This document shows positions 34,222 to 45,862 of a stretch of 64,000 nt of DNA, one piece after another. Under the pieces are notes generated by a model. That model saw only the letters and a program-made list of their open reading frames with translations, did not search any database and had not been told where the DNA came from. The DNA comes from Knufia peltigerae (taxonomy: Eukaryota > Ascomycota > Eurotiomycetes > Chaetothyriales > Trichomeriaceae), in assembly GCA_030247855.1 (NCBI GenBank), contig JAPDRN010000010.1, positions 124,001-188,000 on the forward strand, in the 5' to 3' direction. Every line of letters starts with the position of its first letter. Position 1 is the stretch's first letter. The position numbers and the translations under genes were made by a program.

Positions 34222-35032
34222 TTTGAGCCGATGAAGACAAAGGACTCTCGACCACAAAGCACAGGAAGACTCGGATATAATACTTTCATTGCAAAAATGA
34301 GAGTTGCCGATCATCACAAACTGTAGGAGATTGGATTCTTCCTTGATTGTATCTGAAAAAATTGTATACGAAAACAACAAGATACCGCCCAATCGTGGAG
34401 CCTTCACCTAGAGCCCCTTGATGAATGTTTCGATTAGACTGAAACATGATCCCAAGGAGGGTCCTGATTAGAGTCGAAGTCAACAAGGTCGAACAACAGA
34501 TACCTCCTCGCATGAAATGCGCGTAAACACAGAAGCTCCTCTGATAGCTATCGCGTTATGAAGTCGTTCACCATAGGATGCATGTCATAAACTCAAGGGA
34601 GTGTTGCAGCTGGGAAGCTGAATCGCTCATTGTATACAATCTGTTGTAGATTGTAACATGAAGTCAAGTATATGAGTATTGCCCGTCTCTCCCAAATAGT
34701 TAGAGTCGTGCTGCGTTGCCACTACTCTAGTGCTCTGAGATGAATTAATTAGGTCTCAACGCGTTTGTGAATTATGTAGCCTTGGTTGACGAGGCTGTGA
34801 GAGCCTCGTCGCCTCACAGCCTCAATAATTTCCTATTGTGACGTCAGCCTTTTCCTGCGTAGATCGATCGTCAACTGTTTGTTTTCGGCGAGTGACTTTT
34901 TCTCCTCTGCCAGGGTTTTAGACGTGATATGGTGTTCTAGTACGTTGTCCTGCGTTTGAAAGACAAAAGAGTCTCCGAAGAGCGTCTACAGTTCCACAAT
35001 ATGTTAGAATAACACGCATACTAGACAAGACA
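34222..35032. other. Divergent promoter region between laccase and lipid phosphatase
   Basis: This holds the 5' regions of the laccase (-) and the PTEN-like gene (+). It contains two mutually exclusive perfect stem-loops at 34788-34823. No gene was seen. Confidence 0.55.
34788..34823. repeat. Two overlapping, mutually exclusive perfect hairpins
   Basis: GACGAGGCT (34788-34796) pairs with AGCCTCGTC (34802-34810). GAGGCTGTGAG (34791-34801) pairs with CTCACAGCCTC (34813-34823). The two left arms overlap, so only one stem can form at a time. It lies in the laccase/PTEN intergenic region. Confidence 0.8.
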
Positions 35033-36845
35033 ATGGTGGGCAGGGATCAACAAATAGACGTGCTCAAGCTGACATTTTGCAGGCCTCTTTACTGCGGCAG
35101 ATTGTTGCAGGGCCGCGAGCCAGACATCCTGAGGCTGGATTAGATCTGTGCTATGTCACTGATTTCAGTTGGTTTGACCCTTCTTACATGCGAGATAGAT
35201 CATGCTAACACCTGCAATAGTTGTAGTCACTTCTGGACCCAGCTCAGTATGGCCAAAGAAGGCCTACCGAAATCCCCTTGACCAACTAGTCTCTTTTCTT
35301 GATCGCAAACATGGTGAAGATTGGTCGATATTCGAGTTTAGAGCTGAAGGCACGGGATATCCTGACAAAGAAGTGTACAACCGAATACACCACTTTCCTT
35401 TCCCCGATCATCACCCACCCCCATTTTCCTTGATCCCGAAGGTCATGGCCGCCATGCGGAATTGGATCCAGAGATATGACGAAGATATACAAGAGGCGAA
35501 CGAGCAAGATAAACCGAAGAGAGTCGCGGTTGTACATTGCAAAGCCGGCAAAGGACGCAGCGGTACCATTTCATGTTCATACCTCATCAGTGAAGAAGGG
35601 TGGGATAAGCAAAAGGCCTTGGCTCAATTTACAGATCGGCGGATGCGAGCCGGTTTCGGTCAGGGCGTGAGTATTCCTAGCCAACTTCGATGGGTTGACT
35701 ACATCGACAAATGGACAAATCAAATGGGAAAGTACTACAAGGACATACCGGTAGAAATACTTGAGATCCACATCTGGGGTCTGAGAGAAGGCGTTACAGT
35801 CACGGTAGAAGGATATGTCGAATCTGGGCGCAAGATACACAAGTTCCATAAATTCAGTCGACAGGAGATGACACTATTGGGAGCAGCGAGCACCGAACAA
35901 CCTAGCATGTCAACCTCGAAGAAAGATGAGCACGTGCTGAGCACTCCTCCAACAGGCACACCGCAATCATCAACAGTGAGCTTGAATGGAACGGCAAACA
36001 CCTCACAGGATGTCATTCTCAAGCCATTCAAGCCTATCGTCCTGCCGTCAAGTGACGTCAATATCGACTTTGAGCGACGAAGTAAGGCTCCCGCAGGATT
36101 GACCATGATGACCGCCCTCGCCCACGTTTGGTGGAATGCATGGTTCCACGGCGGTCACGATGGCCACAATAGCGGCACGTTCGAGATACAGTGGGAAGCC
36201 ATGGACGGCATCAAGGGCAGCTCGAGGAAGGGCACGAGAGCACTTGATAGGTTGGCTGTGGTCTGGAGATACAGGGAAGATGGCCGTGAGACAGTCGTGC
36301 CCGAACCGGCAAAGGGGGAGCCAGTCCCTGAAAACCCGCCTGCTAACTGGCACGGCGAAGATAATCCGGAGGTCAAGCCCTCAGATGGCATCGACAGTGG
36401 CCGATCCGGAGGCGCGCTCTTGACGATGGGAGCAACCATCAATGAGGGGGCAAGTACGTTAGGCAAGGAACTTGGGTTGAAATCGAAAGAGTCCGAACCG
36501 TCCAGCGCCAGCGTGTCACTAGCCTCGAGTGACAGTTTGGAGGGCAAGCCTGCTCGGAAAACCACAGAGGTGAGGGAGGCCGAGGACGATTCTGGGGACG
36601 AAGGTGTCAGGACGTATGGCTTGAATGGAGAACACCATATTCCTTACAGAGAGGAGGATGAAGGGAGGAAAGACACAGCTACTGGCCATACGATGGAGGC
36701 TGGTGTGGCGAAGATGGCACATATTGTCTCCAAAATGAAACCTTCCGACCAGAAGGAGCATGGGACAGAAACTTCTCATGGACAGTCAGAGGCAAAGCCG
36801 TCTATAGATTCGACCGACGGCAAGTCTAGCGCTCCTCCGGCATGA
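35033..36845 (+). CDS. PTEN/Tep1-type phosphoinositide 3-phosphatase
   Basis: Exons 35033-35035 (only the ATG), 35083-35167 and 35221-36845 give 570 residues. This model yields MASLLRQIVAGPRARHPEAG, then LDLCYVTDFIVVTSGPSS, the usual start of fungal Tep1 proteins. An ATG at 35202 inside the second intron would lose this part. The phosphatase loop HCKAGKGRSGT carries the nucleophilic Cys and matches PTEN apart from Ser for Thr. FPFPDHHPPPF provides the WPD-like loop. A C2-like domain follows (YKDIPVEILEIHIWG onward, and KPIVLPSSDVNIDFE). The tail of about 180 residues is acidic and disordered. The protein removes the 3-phosphate from PIP3 at the membrane. The second intron donor (GTTGGT) is weak but is the only one keeping frame. 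Confidence 0.9.
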
Positions 36846-36973
36846 TTTACCAGCTTTTCTTTTACGGATAGCATTGATACCCCAGTACACGTATTGCTAG
36901 AAAAATAGGCAAGGTGGTATACCCGTTGTATTTTATTGGACATTGTAAGGTTATTTAATTCCTTTCCATTTGC

Positions 36974-38859
36974 TTAATTCCATTGATCCTGAGAAATGGT
37001 CTTTGCGAGTTCAATATTTCCAGAATAGTCGATCGCGACATCGACCAACGACACGCCCTTGTGGTTGAGGGCTTCCTGGATGACACTCTCGACCTGGGAC
37101 GAGTCGGAGATACGGAACCCTTTGGCGCCGAAGCTCTCGGCGAACTTGGCAAAGTCGACGCCGCCCAGCTTGACGCCCGACGAGCGGTTGTACTTCATGA
37201 CCTCCTGGAACTCGACCATGTTGTAGGCCTCGTCGTTCCAGATGAAGTGAGTGATGTTGCAACCCTGTTGCACGGCCGTCGACATTTCCTGCGACGAGAA
37301 CATGAACCCTCCGTCGCCGCTGACGGAGACGACCTTTTCGGAACACGGGGGGTCCTGGGCGAGACTCGCACCGATGGCCCAGGGTAGACCGACGCCGAGC
37401 GTCTGTTGGCCGTTGGAACAGAGGAGTCGGCGGGGTTCGTAGGCGAAAAAGTACCTAGAAACAAGGCAAGACAGTGAGCAGTGAGTAAAACTTTTCCAAA
37501 CGTATAAAGCCAAGGTGCCGTGCGGCGTTGTGTGGGTTTGGACATTGGAGTTTGGGGTTTGAGTGAGGTTTGGACGGTCGATTGTTTCAACAGTACTTAC
37601 CTCATGAAGTAAATGTAGACGGATCCGACGTCGACGCAGACGGTCGTGTCTTTCGACACGAGATTTTGAAGAATGGTGATAAAATGGAGAGGGTGGACGA
37701 GACCGGATGAGCGTTTGACGTCTGGTAGTTGCTGCCATGAGAGGTACTCCTCTCTGAAAGGACGACACTGTTCTGCGATGGACGATTTCGAAATGCGGTC
37801 AAGGTGGGAAGAGATGTATGCGAGGTTTTCGGCAATTGAGCCAACCAGTTCTAAGATGGGTCGGTATGACGCTCCATAGTCTGCCGCCGTCACGTCAATG
37901 TGGACGATGCGACCGTCGCCCTTGGGGTTCCAGGCACTGGCGTCGTACTCGACAGGGTCGTAGCCGACGGAAAGGATGAGGTCGGATTTGGCCATCAGTC
38001 TGTCGCCGCACTGGTTTCTGAAGAGGCCGACACGGCCGTAAAAGACGTGTACGAGGTCCTTTGAGATGGCACCGGCAGATTGGAACGTCTCGACGGTTGG
38101 GATGGGGAACTTAGATAAGAGTTTACGGACTTGTTCGACGACTCTCGGCGCGCTGGCGCGGAGTCCTAGGAACAGCACAGGAAGCTTTGCGTTCTGGATC
38201 ATTTCGATGGTTTCGTCGAGGCGTGATGTCGGAGAGATGCCATACTTGGGAGGCAAGAAAGCGTGGCTCGGGAAAGGGAGGATCTTGGATTTACCTTTCG
38301 ACACGTCGATTGGGATGTTGACGACCGCGGTGCCTCTGGGTGAAGAAGATGCCGTTCTAAAAGCGTCGAGGATGACTTCGGCGGCTTGGTCCTCGACGTC
38401 GATCGAAACGGCCAGTTTGGAAGTCGGGCCAAGAATGTCAAGCGTCTTCATGCTCTGATGAGTTCGATGTAGTTGCATTGCTCGAGGAACGCTGCCCACG
38501 AGAGCTACCACGGGGTCGCCTTCTGTATTTGCTGTGACGAGACCTATAACCCCGAGGGATCAGTTCTCGACACTTAGTTGCCAGCGTGGAAAGGTTCCAA
38601 ACATACCTGTAGCCAAATTGCTAGCACCAGGTCCGCTCGTGGCTACACAAACTCCAGGCGTTCCTGTGATGCGTCCGACAGCTGCCGCCATGAAAGCCGC
38701 ATTCTGCTCGTGTCGAGCAACGATCAGTTTGATCTCGGGGTGGTCTTGAAGGCAATCGAATATGGCATCTATCTTGGCGCCTGGCACACCAAATACATAA
38801 CGAACGCCAGCCTTGTACAAGCTGTTGACGATGATCTGGGCGACAGTATCTTCAGCCAT
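36974..38859 (-). CDS. Acetolactate synthase, catabolic (AlsS-like) type, thiamine-diphosphate enzyme
   Basis: Exons 38607-38859, 37601-38543 and 36974-37454 (minus) give 558 residues, the length of bacterial catabolic acetolactate synthases. Visible marks are FGVPGAKIDAIFD, the catalytic Glu51 in ARHEQNAAF, the block SGPGASNLATGLVTANTEGDPVVAL (split by intron 1), and the TPP/metal motif SGDGGFMF with its Asn in WNDEAYNMV. All three TPP-enzyme domains are present. There is no N-terminal extension, so no mitochondrial presequence, unlike the anabolic fungal Ilv2. The enzyme should condense two pyruvates to 2-acetolactate in the cytosol. It is divergently transcribed from an acetolactate decarboxylase across 410 bp. 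A neighbouring function in the TPP family (such as benzaldehyde lyase) is less likely given this pairing. Confidence 0.88.
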
Positions 38860-39269
38860 GGCTGCGGTATGGTGGGACGTTGTATGAGCAAGGTAAAAGG
38901 AGAAACAAGGTGTCAGTAGCTCAAGCAATCAAGGGTATCATAGTCTCATTTTTGAAGAGAGATCATGCACTTTTGGTCCCGTTATATAGATGACAAACAA
39001 ACCGATTCAACGGGTAGTACGTTCTCTGCTTTTGGCGACTTGATATGGAGGTCGAAGAAAAAGGCGAAATGAGGGAAAGACGGGATGATGTAATCGGCGT
39101 TGATTGGGTGAAGATGACCTCACTATCCAGTACACACGGTTAATGGCGGAAGATGGAAAAGACGCGTCTGGGAAAATTCTTCCATTTATTTTTCTCATAT
39201 ATATTGCAGTTTCTTGTTCTTGTTGTGAACCGGTGAAAACACCGCGAGAGTCGACCATATCGCGAGAAA
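38860..39269. promoter_or_regulatory. Shared divergent promoter of the acetolactate synthase and decarboxylase genes
   Basis: The 410 bp separate the two start codons. On the plus strand TATATAT at 39198-39204 lies 66 nt before the decarboxylase ATG. On the minus strand a TATATAA (38982-38988) lies 123 nt before the synthase ATG. The arrangement would allow coordinated expression. I could not identify binding sites of a known regulator. Confidence 0.55.
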
Positions 39270-40043
39270 ATGCCTTACAACGAAATCTACCAGTATTCGC
39301 TGGTCAACGCCCTCATGAGCGGCGTGTCAGACTCTGGCATTACTGTAGGGCAATTGATTGAAAAAGGAAACGTCGGGCTGGGAACATTTGTGAAGATGAG
39401 AGGAGAGCTGGTCCTTCTTGATGGCAAGGTATACCAACTCCAGGCTGAGGGCAGTGTTCGTGTTGCAGAACATGAGGAACAAATCCCATACGCTGCGTGT
39501 ACGAATTTCAAGGCCCAGGACACGGTCAATGTGACCCTCGACACTAAGGACTCAGTCGATGAGATTCTGGAAAAGTTCGACAATCATGCGAGTAATCTGT
39601 TCATGGCTTATCGCATAGAAGGAGTCTTCAAAAAGTTAAAATGCAGAACTGTCAAGGGTCAAGAGTATGATGGTCAGGTAGGTACCAAATCATCGAGCTA
39701 TCGGAGGGAAGAAGATAGAGAGCATGGCTGATCGATCAATTCCCAGCCACTTTCTGAGCTCGGAAAGTCACAATTCGTCGCCAACTATGACAGTATTGAA
39801 GGGACGATTGTCGGGTTTAGGGCACCTCAAGCTTGGCAGGGGTTCTTCGTGGCCGGTGAACACATGCATTTCATCTCAAAAGATCGCAGCTTAGGCGGAC
39901 ATGTCTTGGAGTTAAGTGGTGCAGAGGTTACGATGGGCATAGCGACGATAAACAACATACACCTCGAATTACCTACGAGCGAAAAATTCAACGCGGCAAA
40001 ATTGTCAACTGATGATGTAGGGCTGAAATCCGTCGAAGGTTGA
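39270..40043 (+). CDS. Alpha-acetolactate decarboxylase
   Basis: Exons 39270-39677 and 39747-40043 give 234 residues, the usual length. The N-terminus (YQYSLVNALMSGVSDSGIT) and the strand GTFVKMRGELVLLDGKVYQ are family hallmarks. The zinc-binding histidines are at 175, 177 and 188 in GEHMHFISKDRSLGGHVLE. Their 2- and 11-residue spacing is the same as in the Bacillus brevis enzyme (His191, His193, His204, from memory). The enzyme turns 2-acetolactate into acetoin. No signal peptide is visible, so it is probably cytosolic. It is divergent from the acetolactate synthase, the enzyme that makes its substrate, and the pair forms a complete pyruvate-to-acetoin route. One 69-nt GT-AG intron shows the gene is adapted to the fungal nucleus. 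Confidence 0.93.
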
Positions 40044-42400
40044 TCAAAGCATGGTACACAGTAACAGCTAATCCAGAGTTGGGACTGTTTGTCGATGACT
40101 TTATGGCTTGCCTTGTCTTGTCTACAAGCAAATTCTTATCTTGGCTACTTCCAGGATTCTAGACATGGAGAAATCACCACCATCGATGACACAGGTACAG
40201 GGTGAATGAGTGTTCTTCACGCCGATGGGACTGTTGGCCACAGTTTTTACAGGAACTGTGCCGAGTGCCGCACAGGTCTTGTTGGCACCTGGTTGCGCTC
40301 CTAAATTAAATATGGTACATTGCGGCATTGTCTCAGAAATGTGAGTCAACCAGAACATGCAATGTATTGTCTTACAGAGCGTTTGGAAGTCGAGTCTCCT
40401 GCATGGCTCAGTATCTTGTCTCCAAGGCCCTGCACTGAGCTATATATTCGCCCTTTTCCTCAAGCTTCTGGGTGTTTCTTCTTCTTGCAATTCCCATCCA
40501 AGTTCCTCCAAGTCGCCTCTCGAACGAGCACGGCATTGTTTCTACCACGGAATGAAATACATCTTCTCCACCGTACCTGTTACATAGCGGCCTTCCACAG
40601 CGGCAAACCTCCAACTACCCTGCAACTGCCACTCCAGCCTTGAACATGAAATGTTACATACTACTTCGACCTCGTTGACACATCCCATTCTCTCCAAAGA
40701 GGAGTGCTGTTCGGCATATGAGGAAAATTCACCTCGGCAAATAGGAACGGGTATCCAGACAAGACTTTTTGTGTTTCCAGAAACGCAATCATTCCTCTAT
40801 GAACCGAAATCAATGTGTTCTCGACAGTCGTTAGTTTTCAATTTCAAGTGTGACCTTCGACACAAGCTTGACGACCACGTTCTACGAACAGTTGCTACGA
40901 CCGCCACTCAGCAAGTGACCTGGATCCAATCGGTCCTCGCGCAACTCAGGAGCTCAGCCAGAAGTCCATAACCAAATTGAAGTCTGAGGTGAAAACCAAC
41001 CTGCTCGCCCACTTGGCCTCAAAGTCGAGTATGATGATTCCTATACATATTGAGTCTGGTGGCACTCTTTGCTCGCTATATGTCTAGCACAGTCGTCCTG
41101 CCAATAAGTGCTATTTGAGTCCTACTGTTGTCCTCTGCGCTATGCTTGTTAATTGATCCAGCCTCCACCTGTTCCGACCCAGGAGCCAAGGTTCACGCAA
41201 TTTGGTGAGACCCAACTGTCATGTAATCGAGGAAAATTCGACTTTGAAGGAAGGCGATGAAGCGGCTGATATCTTTTATCATAGTTTAGCGATAAGCAGT
41301 CGAATTTTCTGTGAAAACACTCAGCCTCAGCCTGCTGCTGCAGTGTATTCTTCAATGCTACGCCAATCTCGCCTTCCTCAGGCTTCAAACACGATAATCC
41401 TGAAGGAGCCCCTTGTTGCCACCACTGCGAGCCACAACTCTCCTCTTATATACATATTATTTCGTCAAGGTCAAGGCCGCCTTATGCCTTTCATTCCCGC
41501 AGACATATGCTGTGTTCGTGCAACCAAGCTGGAACACAAACACAAGTTGCAAACATCGTACTTGCAATGCACCGTCCGAAGTCATCTCTTTAGTCAGTAC
41601 CAGCAATTCATGGAGGACTAGAGGTTTAGTTTTGTCCTACCGGAGTTGGGTTTCGCTACAAAGGGAAAAGAAGCCAATGAGAATCGATTGAGACAGTACA
41701 TCGATGTTCTACCTAAACTAGAGGTTGCATGAATCCTATAAGCAGGAGAGAGGTCGGGAGTGACTTGAAGACCGTGTGCGAGGGCTGCTCGGGCGTCTGC
41801 CACGCCAGCTTGCAACAAAGACCCAGTGTTCCCCGAGCGCGTCTCGGTGCAGGTATCTGGTGGGCATCTCTTTGCCGGCAAATGCATGAGCTGCCAGCTG
41901 CGTGGCGGAACATGTTTGTTGGCCGCTGACCGGTCCACCTACACTCCAACCACACCATCATCCCTCAGTGCAGCACAATTAGACAACCTCTCGGAAGAGA
42001 CACAGGCCCCTTGTTTACGGGTCAAGAGAGGGGATCCAAGGGAACTCACGTCCATGACCACTTCTACACAATCTCGACGAGATCATCGTCGAAATGTGTC
42101 ACTTTCCAGTCCTCGTCGCACAGGAAGTCACGACCAGCATGAATTGGCAAACCACTGTATCAATAAACCAATGTACATTTAAGGGAAGCTCAGACGGCTG
42201 TTCAAAAAGAGGCTACTTGCTATTATTCGAACCCATCAGTTGCCGAAAAGAAAACACTTAGGCAAGCTCCTGATGCTCTCAAAGGTTTACGGAGTTGTAT
42301 GAGTCGAAAATATCATCCAGTAAGTATCATACGGTGGCAAATGAACTGGAGCAGTCTTTCGAGGTGTTTCTTCCTTCCTGCGAGTTGGAGGAAGAGCTCG
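40044..42400. other. Gene-poor stretch with possible Cys-rich remnants
   Basis: No intact gene was found. A minus-strand frame at 40122-40358 contains four spaced cysteines (PQCTIF, NKTCAAL, HSPCTC), reminiscent of a small secreted protein, but no signal peptide exon could be attached. Plus-strand fragments near 41760-41940 are Cys-rich (KTVCEGCSGVCHA and GKCMSCQLRGGTCLLA) but lie in different frames. This suggests a decayed coding region. Confidence 0.35.
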
Positions 42401-42429
42401 TCTGCCTCGGTTTACTAAATACTATTAGT

Positions 42430-43040
42430 CGATACGAATAGCCATTTGAACAAGGAGATTAAACTTCCCTTGAGAGCAGTCAAAATCACAGCCCGAAATT
42501 TTCCCAGATTGGAACTCAAGGATGAATTGAAGGACAATTTAAAACGTTCAACTAACGAGACAAGAGATGAGCTCAAGACACTGAACAGGAGGCTGGAAGG
42601 ATTGAACACGAAGTCGAAGAAATGCAAACGGAACTACATACGGTCAACGCAGCGCTCAAGACCGAGTTACTGAAAACCATGAAAAAGAAATCCAAAAACG
42701 AAGTCTCTGAAAAGGACATATCATTGCAGTTCGAACGCTTTCAAGCCAACTTCTTCAGAAGAATTTTCACTCTTGTAAGTACTCGAAAGACTACATATTT
42801 ACTAGCGATCTTCTAACGCTCACGAAGTACCGTCCTTAGCTGGAATTGCAACAGAAACGTCGCTCGCAAGTCTTTGGTATGCGTATAAGATACGCACGAC
42901 CGGTGAAGCTACGAAGGAGGCTAAACTGCAAGTACGGCTTTGGATTTAAGGAGCAGAATGAGCAATACAACACGACTAATGAGGAGCAGGTGAACGCACC
43001 ATACGCATCAAGAGACAAACGATCTGGCGCAACCTGAGAT
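42430..43040 (+). pseudogene. Coiled-coil protein remnant, frameshifted
   Basis: A basic/acidic heptad-like segment (LKDELKDNLKRSTNETRDELKTL) ends in one frame near 42673. It seems to continue in another frame as EVEEMQTELHTVNAALKTELL and then as a third fragment ending near 43035. The pieces together read like one coiled-coil protein broken by small indels. No complete gene or family could be recognised. Confidence 0.35.
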
Positions 43041-43559
43041 AACAGCCAACCTCGACCGAATGTTCGCCCTGTTATCGATGGCTCAATTCGCACCTAGGTA
43101 GCCACCACCGATTAGGGCCTGCCTCGTTGCGAATCTTGAAGGCGCTCAGATTGTCGCCCAACTCACAGTCGCGCAGAGTTTCAACACTGAGAACGCTAAG
43201 CACGTTCGCGACACCGATCAACTGTATCGTAACTCTATCATATCGGTACTTAGAGACGGCCCTGTGGCTAAGTCAGAGAGCTAACGTGTCAGTTTCATTT
43301 CCCACGATCTCGAAATCGTGCTATACAGTTGGCTACATTCGAACTGGCTCAAAGACCTCATGAGTCGAGCCTTTCTCCTGATGATGACCGACACCCAGCG
43401 CCATTTGGTCGGTCCTACAATCCTTGCTGAAGAATAGGGGGATACGTCTCAAGGATATTGTACGAGTTCGTTAGAAGTTCTCAGAATAGTCTTCGGACCT
43501 TTTTCTTGTTTAGCTACTAAGCATGCGACCACCCCCACGATTTTGGTGCTGCTTCATTC

Positions 43560-44195
43560 TCGATCCGACTGACCTATCGGCCTGGCGTGACTGGCAAGGG
43601 CCGACGGTCAATACGCCTCAGCGTCCCGTGGTCAAACTCCCACGCGGCCAGCGTATCTGGTGATGTCCCATCCACTGGCGACTCGGTATGAGATATTCTG
43701 TGAGATCTCTGGCCCAGATGATAATCGCCGGCCACGGCGACGGTGGACAAGGTTCCCGCATTCGGTGGAAGACTTGCCTCCCGGTGGCTGGGTGTTGTGT
43801 TTTTGGGCTTCATCACAAAGGATCAATCCTGTCAATCCAATAGGAGCACCTATCACATGGTATGTGATTGCGACCACATTACACAACAATGTTAACGAGT
43901 TACTTGGACCGTCATATCTATTTCAAACCGGACGCATTTTTGGACGATTTTATGGAGTTGGCCAGAGATGAATTCATTTCCGATAAAACTGCCGCTTTTT
44001 GGCCTACGGCTGTTTACTCCCGAGTCAAAACAAGATTTCCCGACTACAGGAATAACGAAACATAGTGACTTACTGCCGTATCCCTACGACCCACGAGGGG
44101 TTTCTAGACTTTTGGAAAAGACCTACAGAGGATCTACACAGGATCTAATTAAAGACGGGAAAGCCTTGAGTATTTTGAGACAGAATCATCACTGA
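43560..44195 (+). pseudogene. Unknown gene remnant, at least two frames
   Basis: Protein-like sequence passes from one frame (DRHIYFKPDAFLDDFMELAR, RVKTRFPDYRNNE, ending near 44065) into another (DLLPYPYDPRGVSRLLEKTY, ending near 44195), with no splice sites to connect them. Aromatic-rich composition suggests a former folded domain. Family unknown. Confidence 0.35.
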
Positions 44196-44339
44196 ATGGG
44201 CATTGATCCCATTTGGGCAGTCAAAATTGACATGTTTAATTACATCAATACTGATGTATCTGGCCTCAAGGCCAGCGCTTCGAATACCAAAAGGCATATC
44301 AATCCGACACCTTAACAATATCTATTGGAGATCGAGGCC

Positions 44340-45562
44340 AAGTGATGAGTGTCGTATTCTCACAGTCACAAGTTCCAACGAGTATTCCATGGATACAAGT
44401 CAGTACCAATGGAAGAGTTGGTTTGGTCCCATTGTGGACAATGACAATCGGAAATGTCAATTGTGCTGTGTGCACCACTGTCATTCTCGATATTCCAGCA
44501 ACACTACCCATACATGTCTCATTTAGATCCGATACTCTACTTCGCCGGATGAGTGAAGGTTGGGCCGAGAGCTTACGACAACTCAGTAATACTTTGACCC
44601 TCCCTGATCAATTGAAAGAAACTTTGCAAGATCAAGATCTTCAAATGGCGCTTATTAATGCAATCAGTCAAGGCATTGAACGTGCTAGCCTTACGAATAT
44701 ATACAATTCAAATGGAACCGTACAACAGCTCTTTAATACGGCGAAAAACACTCGTCACAGCGGCCCTCTTAGTGGAATTTATTCCCTACGCCATCCTTTT
44801 TTTTTGCAAAGATAGAATACTACGGTACTGATTCTATCCTATACGTTGGCAGAAGCGCTAAAATGGCCATCAAGATTTGGCTGCAAGCACAGATCAACTC
44901 ACAAGATGTTGAGTTTGTTATCGGGACATCCTTGGTAGTTACCATCCAGATCATCGAATAGCGCTTCCTCCTGTTTCCACCCTTGATGATATCAGCAAAG
45001 GCGAGATTCAAATGTGGATGTTGGATTTCTACAAGGTGGTACGAGTCGATTTGAGTGACCCGCGGCATGGCTCAGCCAAAGATCGTTTCATGATCCTCGT
45101 AGAAGTCCACCATGCCGCTGATGCCTTCCGGACTTCCTTCAAACAGACTGCATCAAGACGTCCAGCAGTACCATTTCTAAACAACCTCGCATCTTTGACG
45201 ATATAGCTGCCCAAAATGGCACTCCTTCATATCTTAATACCGCAAAGCACTCTACAAAAAATTGGCAGCAACTGCCCTGTGAATCGGACAAGAAGGTTAT
45301 CACATCAGATGGAGCGAGCTTTTTCAGATCTGTTGACTACACACATCGCATTCTCCCTTACTCAATCTTGAGACTACTGTTGTTCCGCTACAAGGCAAAA
45401 CCTGTCAAACCTACCGGATCCATGAAATTGCTTCATCCAGGCACTATTTTTGGTCACAAGTGTCTTGAACCGAACAAGCAGCTTCAGCAGAACCAGGCAT
45501 TGTTGAAATCATACTTGGTACCCTCGAACAACGATCACGACCTTGACTCGAATGACGAATGA
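44340..45562 (+). pseudogene. Unknown gene remnant with a weak GIY-YIG-like trace
   Basis: A frame with a helix-rich stretch (MSEGWAESLRQLSNTLTLP, DLQMALINAISQGIERAS) leads to HSGPLSGIYS. A run of nine T follows and the frame breaks. The next frame gives YYGTDSILYVGRSAKMAIK, and a third gives GSYHPDHRIALPPVSTLDD and WMLDFYKVVRVD. GIY followed by YVGRS recalls a GIY-YIG nuclease fold, but the spacing is longer than normal and the continuity relies on at least two frameshifts. Confidence 0.3.
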
Positions 45563-45862
45563 TATATCTATATATACACTAAACAATGGCTTTGCCGGTC
45601 GTGTTCTTTATTGTCTATTCTATGGTCCATTTCCAATCACCATCTTGGCTTCATATGTGCAAGGATATTGGCCGCTGTTGGAGGGTTTTCCACAAAATGC
45701 ATTGAGGAAACACAAGACAAAGTCATATTGGTAAGAACTCAACACCTAACTCAGAATATCATCATCATTCGTCGGAGGCCCTTTTCTACCAAATCCACCG
45801 ATAACCAGTCCAGAGTTAAATAAGACAGACCATTAGGTTGAGCTTCATGCCGGAGACTGGTC

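Noticed and set aside
35202..35220. ATG at 35202 as the start of the PTEN-like gene
   Set aside because: It lies inside the inferred second intron and would lose the conserved N-terminus that splicing of the upstream exons restores.
30228..40043. SDR, laccase and acetoin genes as one metabolic gene cluster
   Set aside because: A PTEN-like housekeeping gene sits in the middle and no backbone or regulator gene is present; only the synthase/decarboxylase pair is supported as a unit.
40122..40358. Possible small secreted Cys-rich protein on the minus strand
   Set aside because: Four cysteines are spaced suggestively, but no signal peptide could be found upstream, even allowing an intron.
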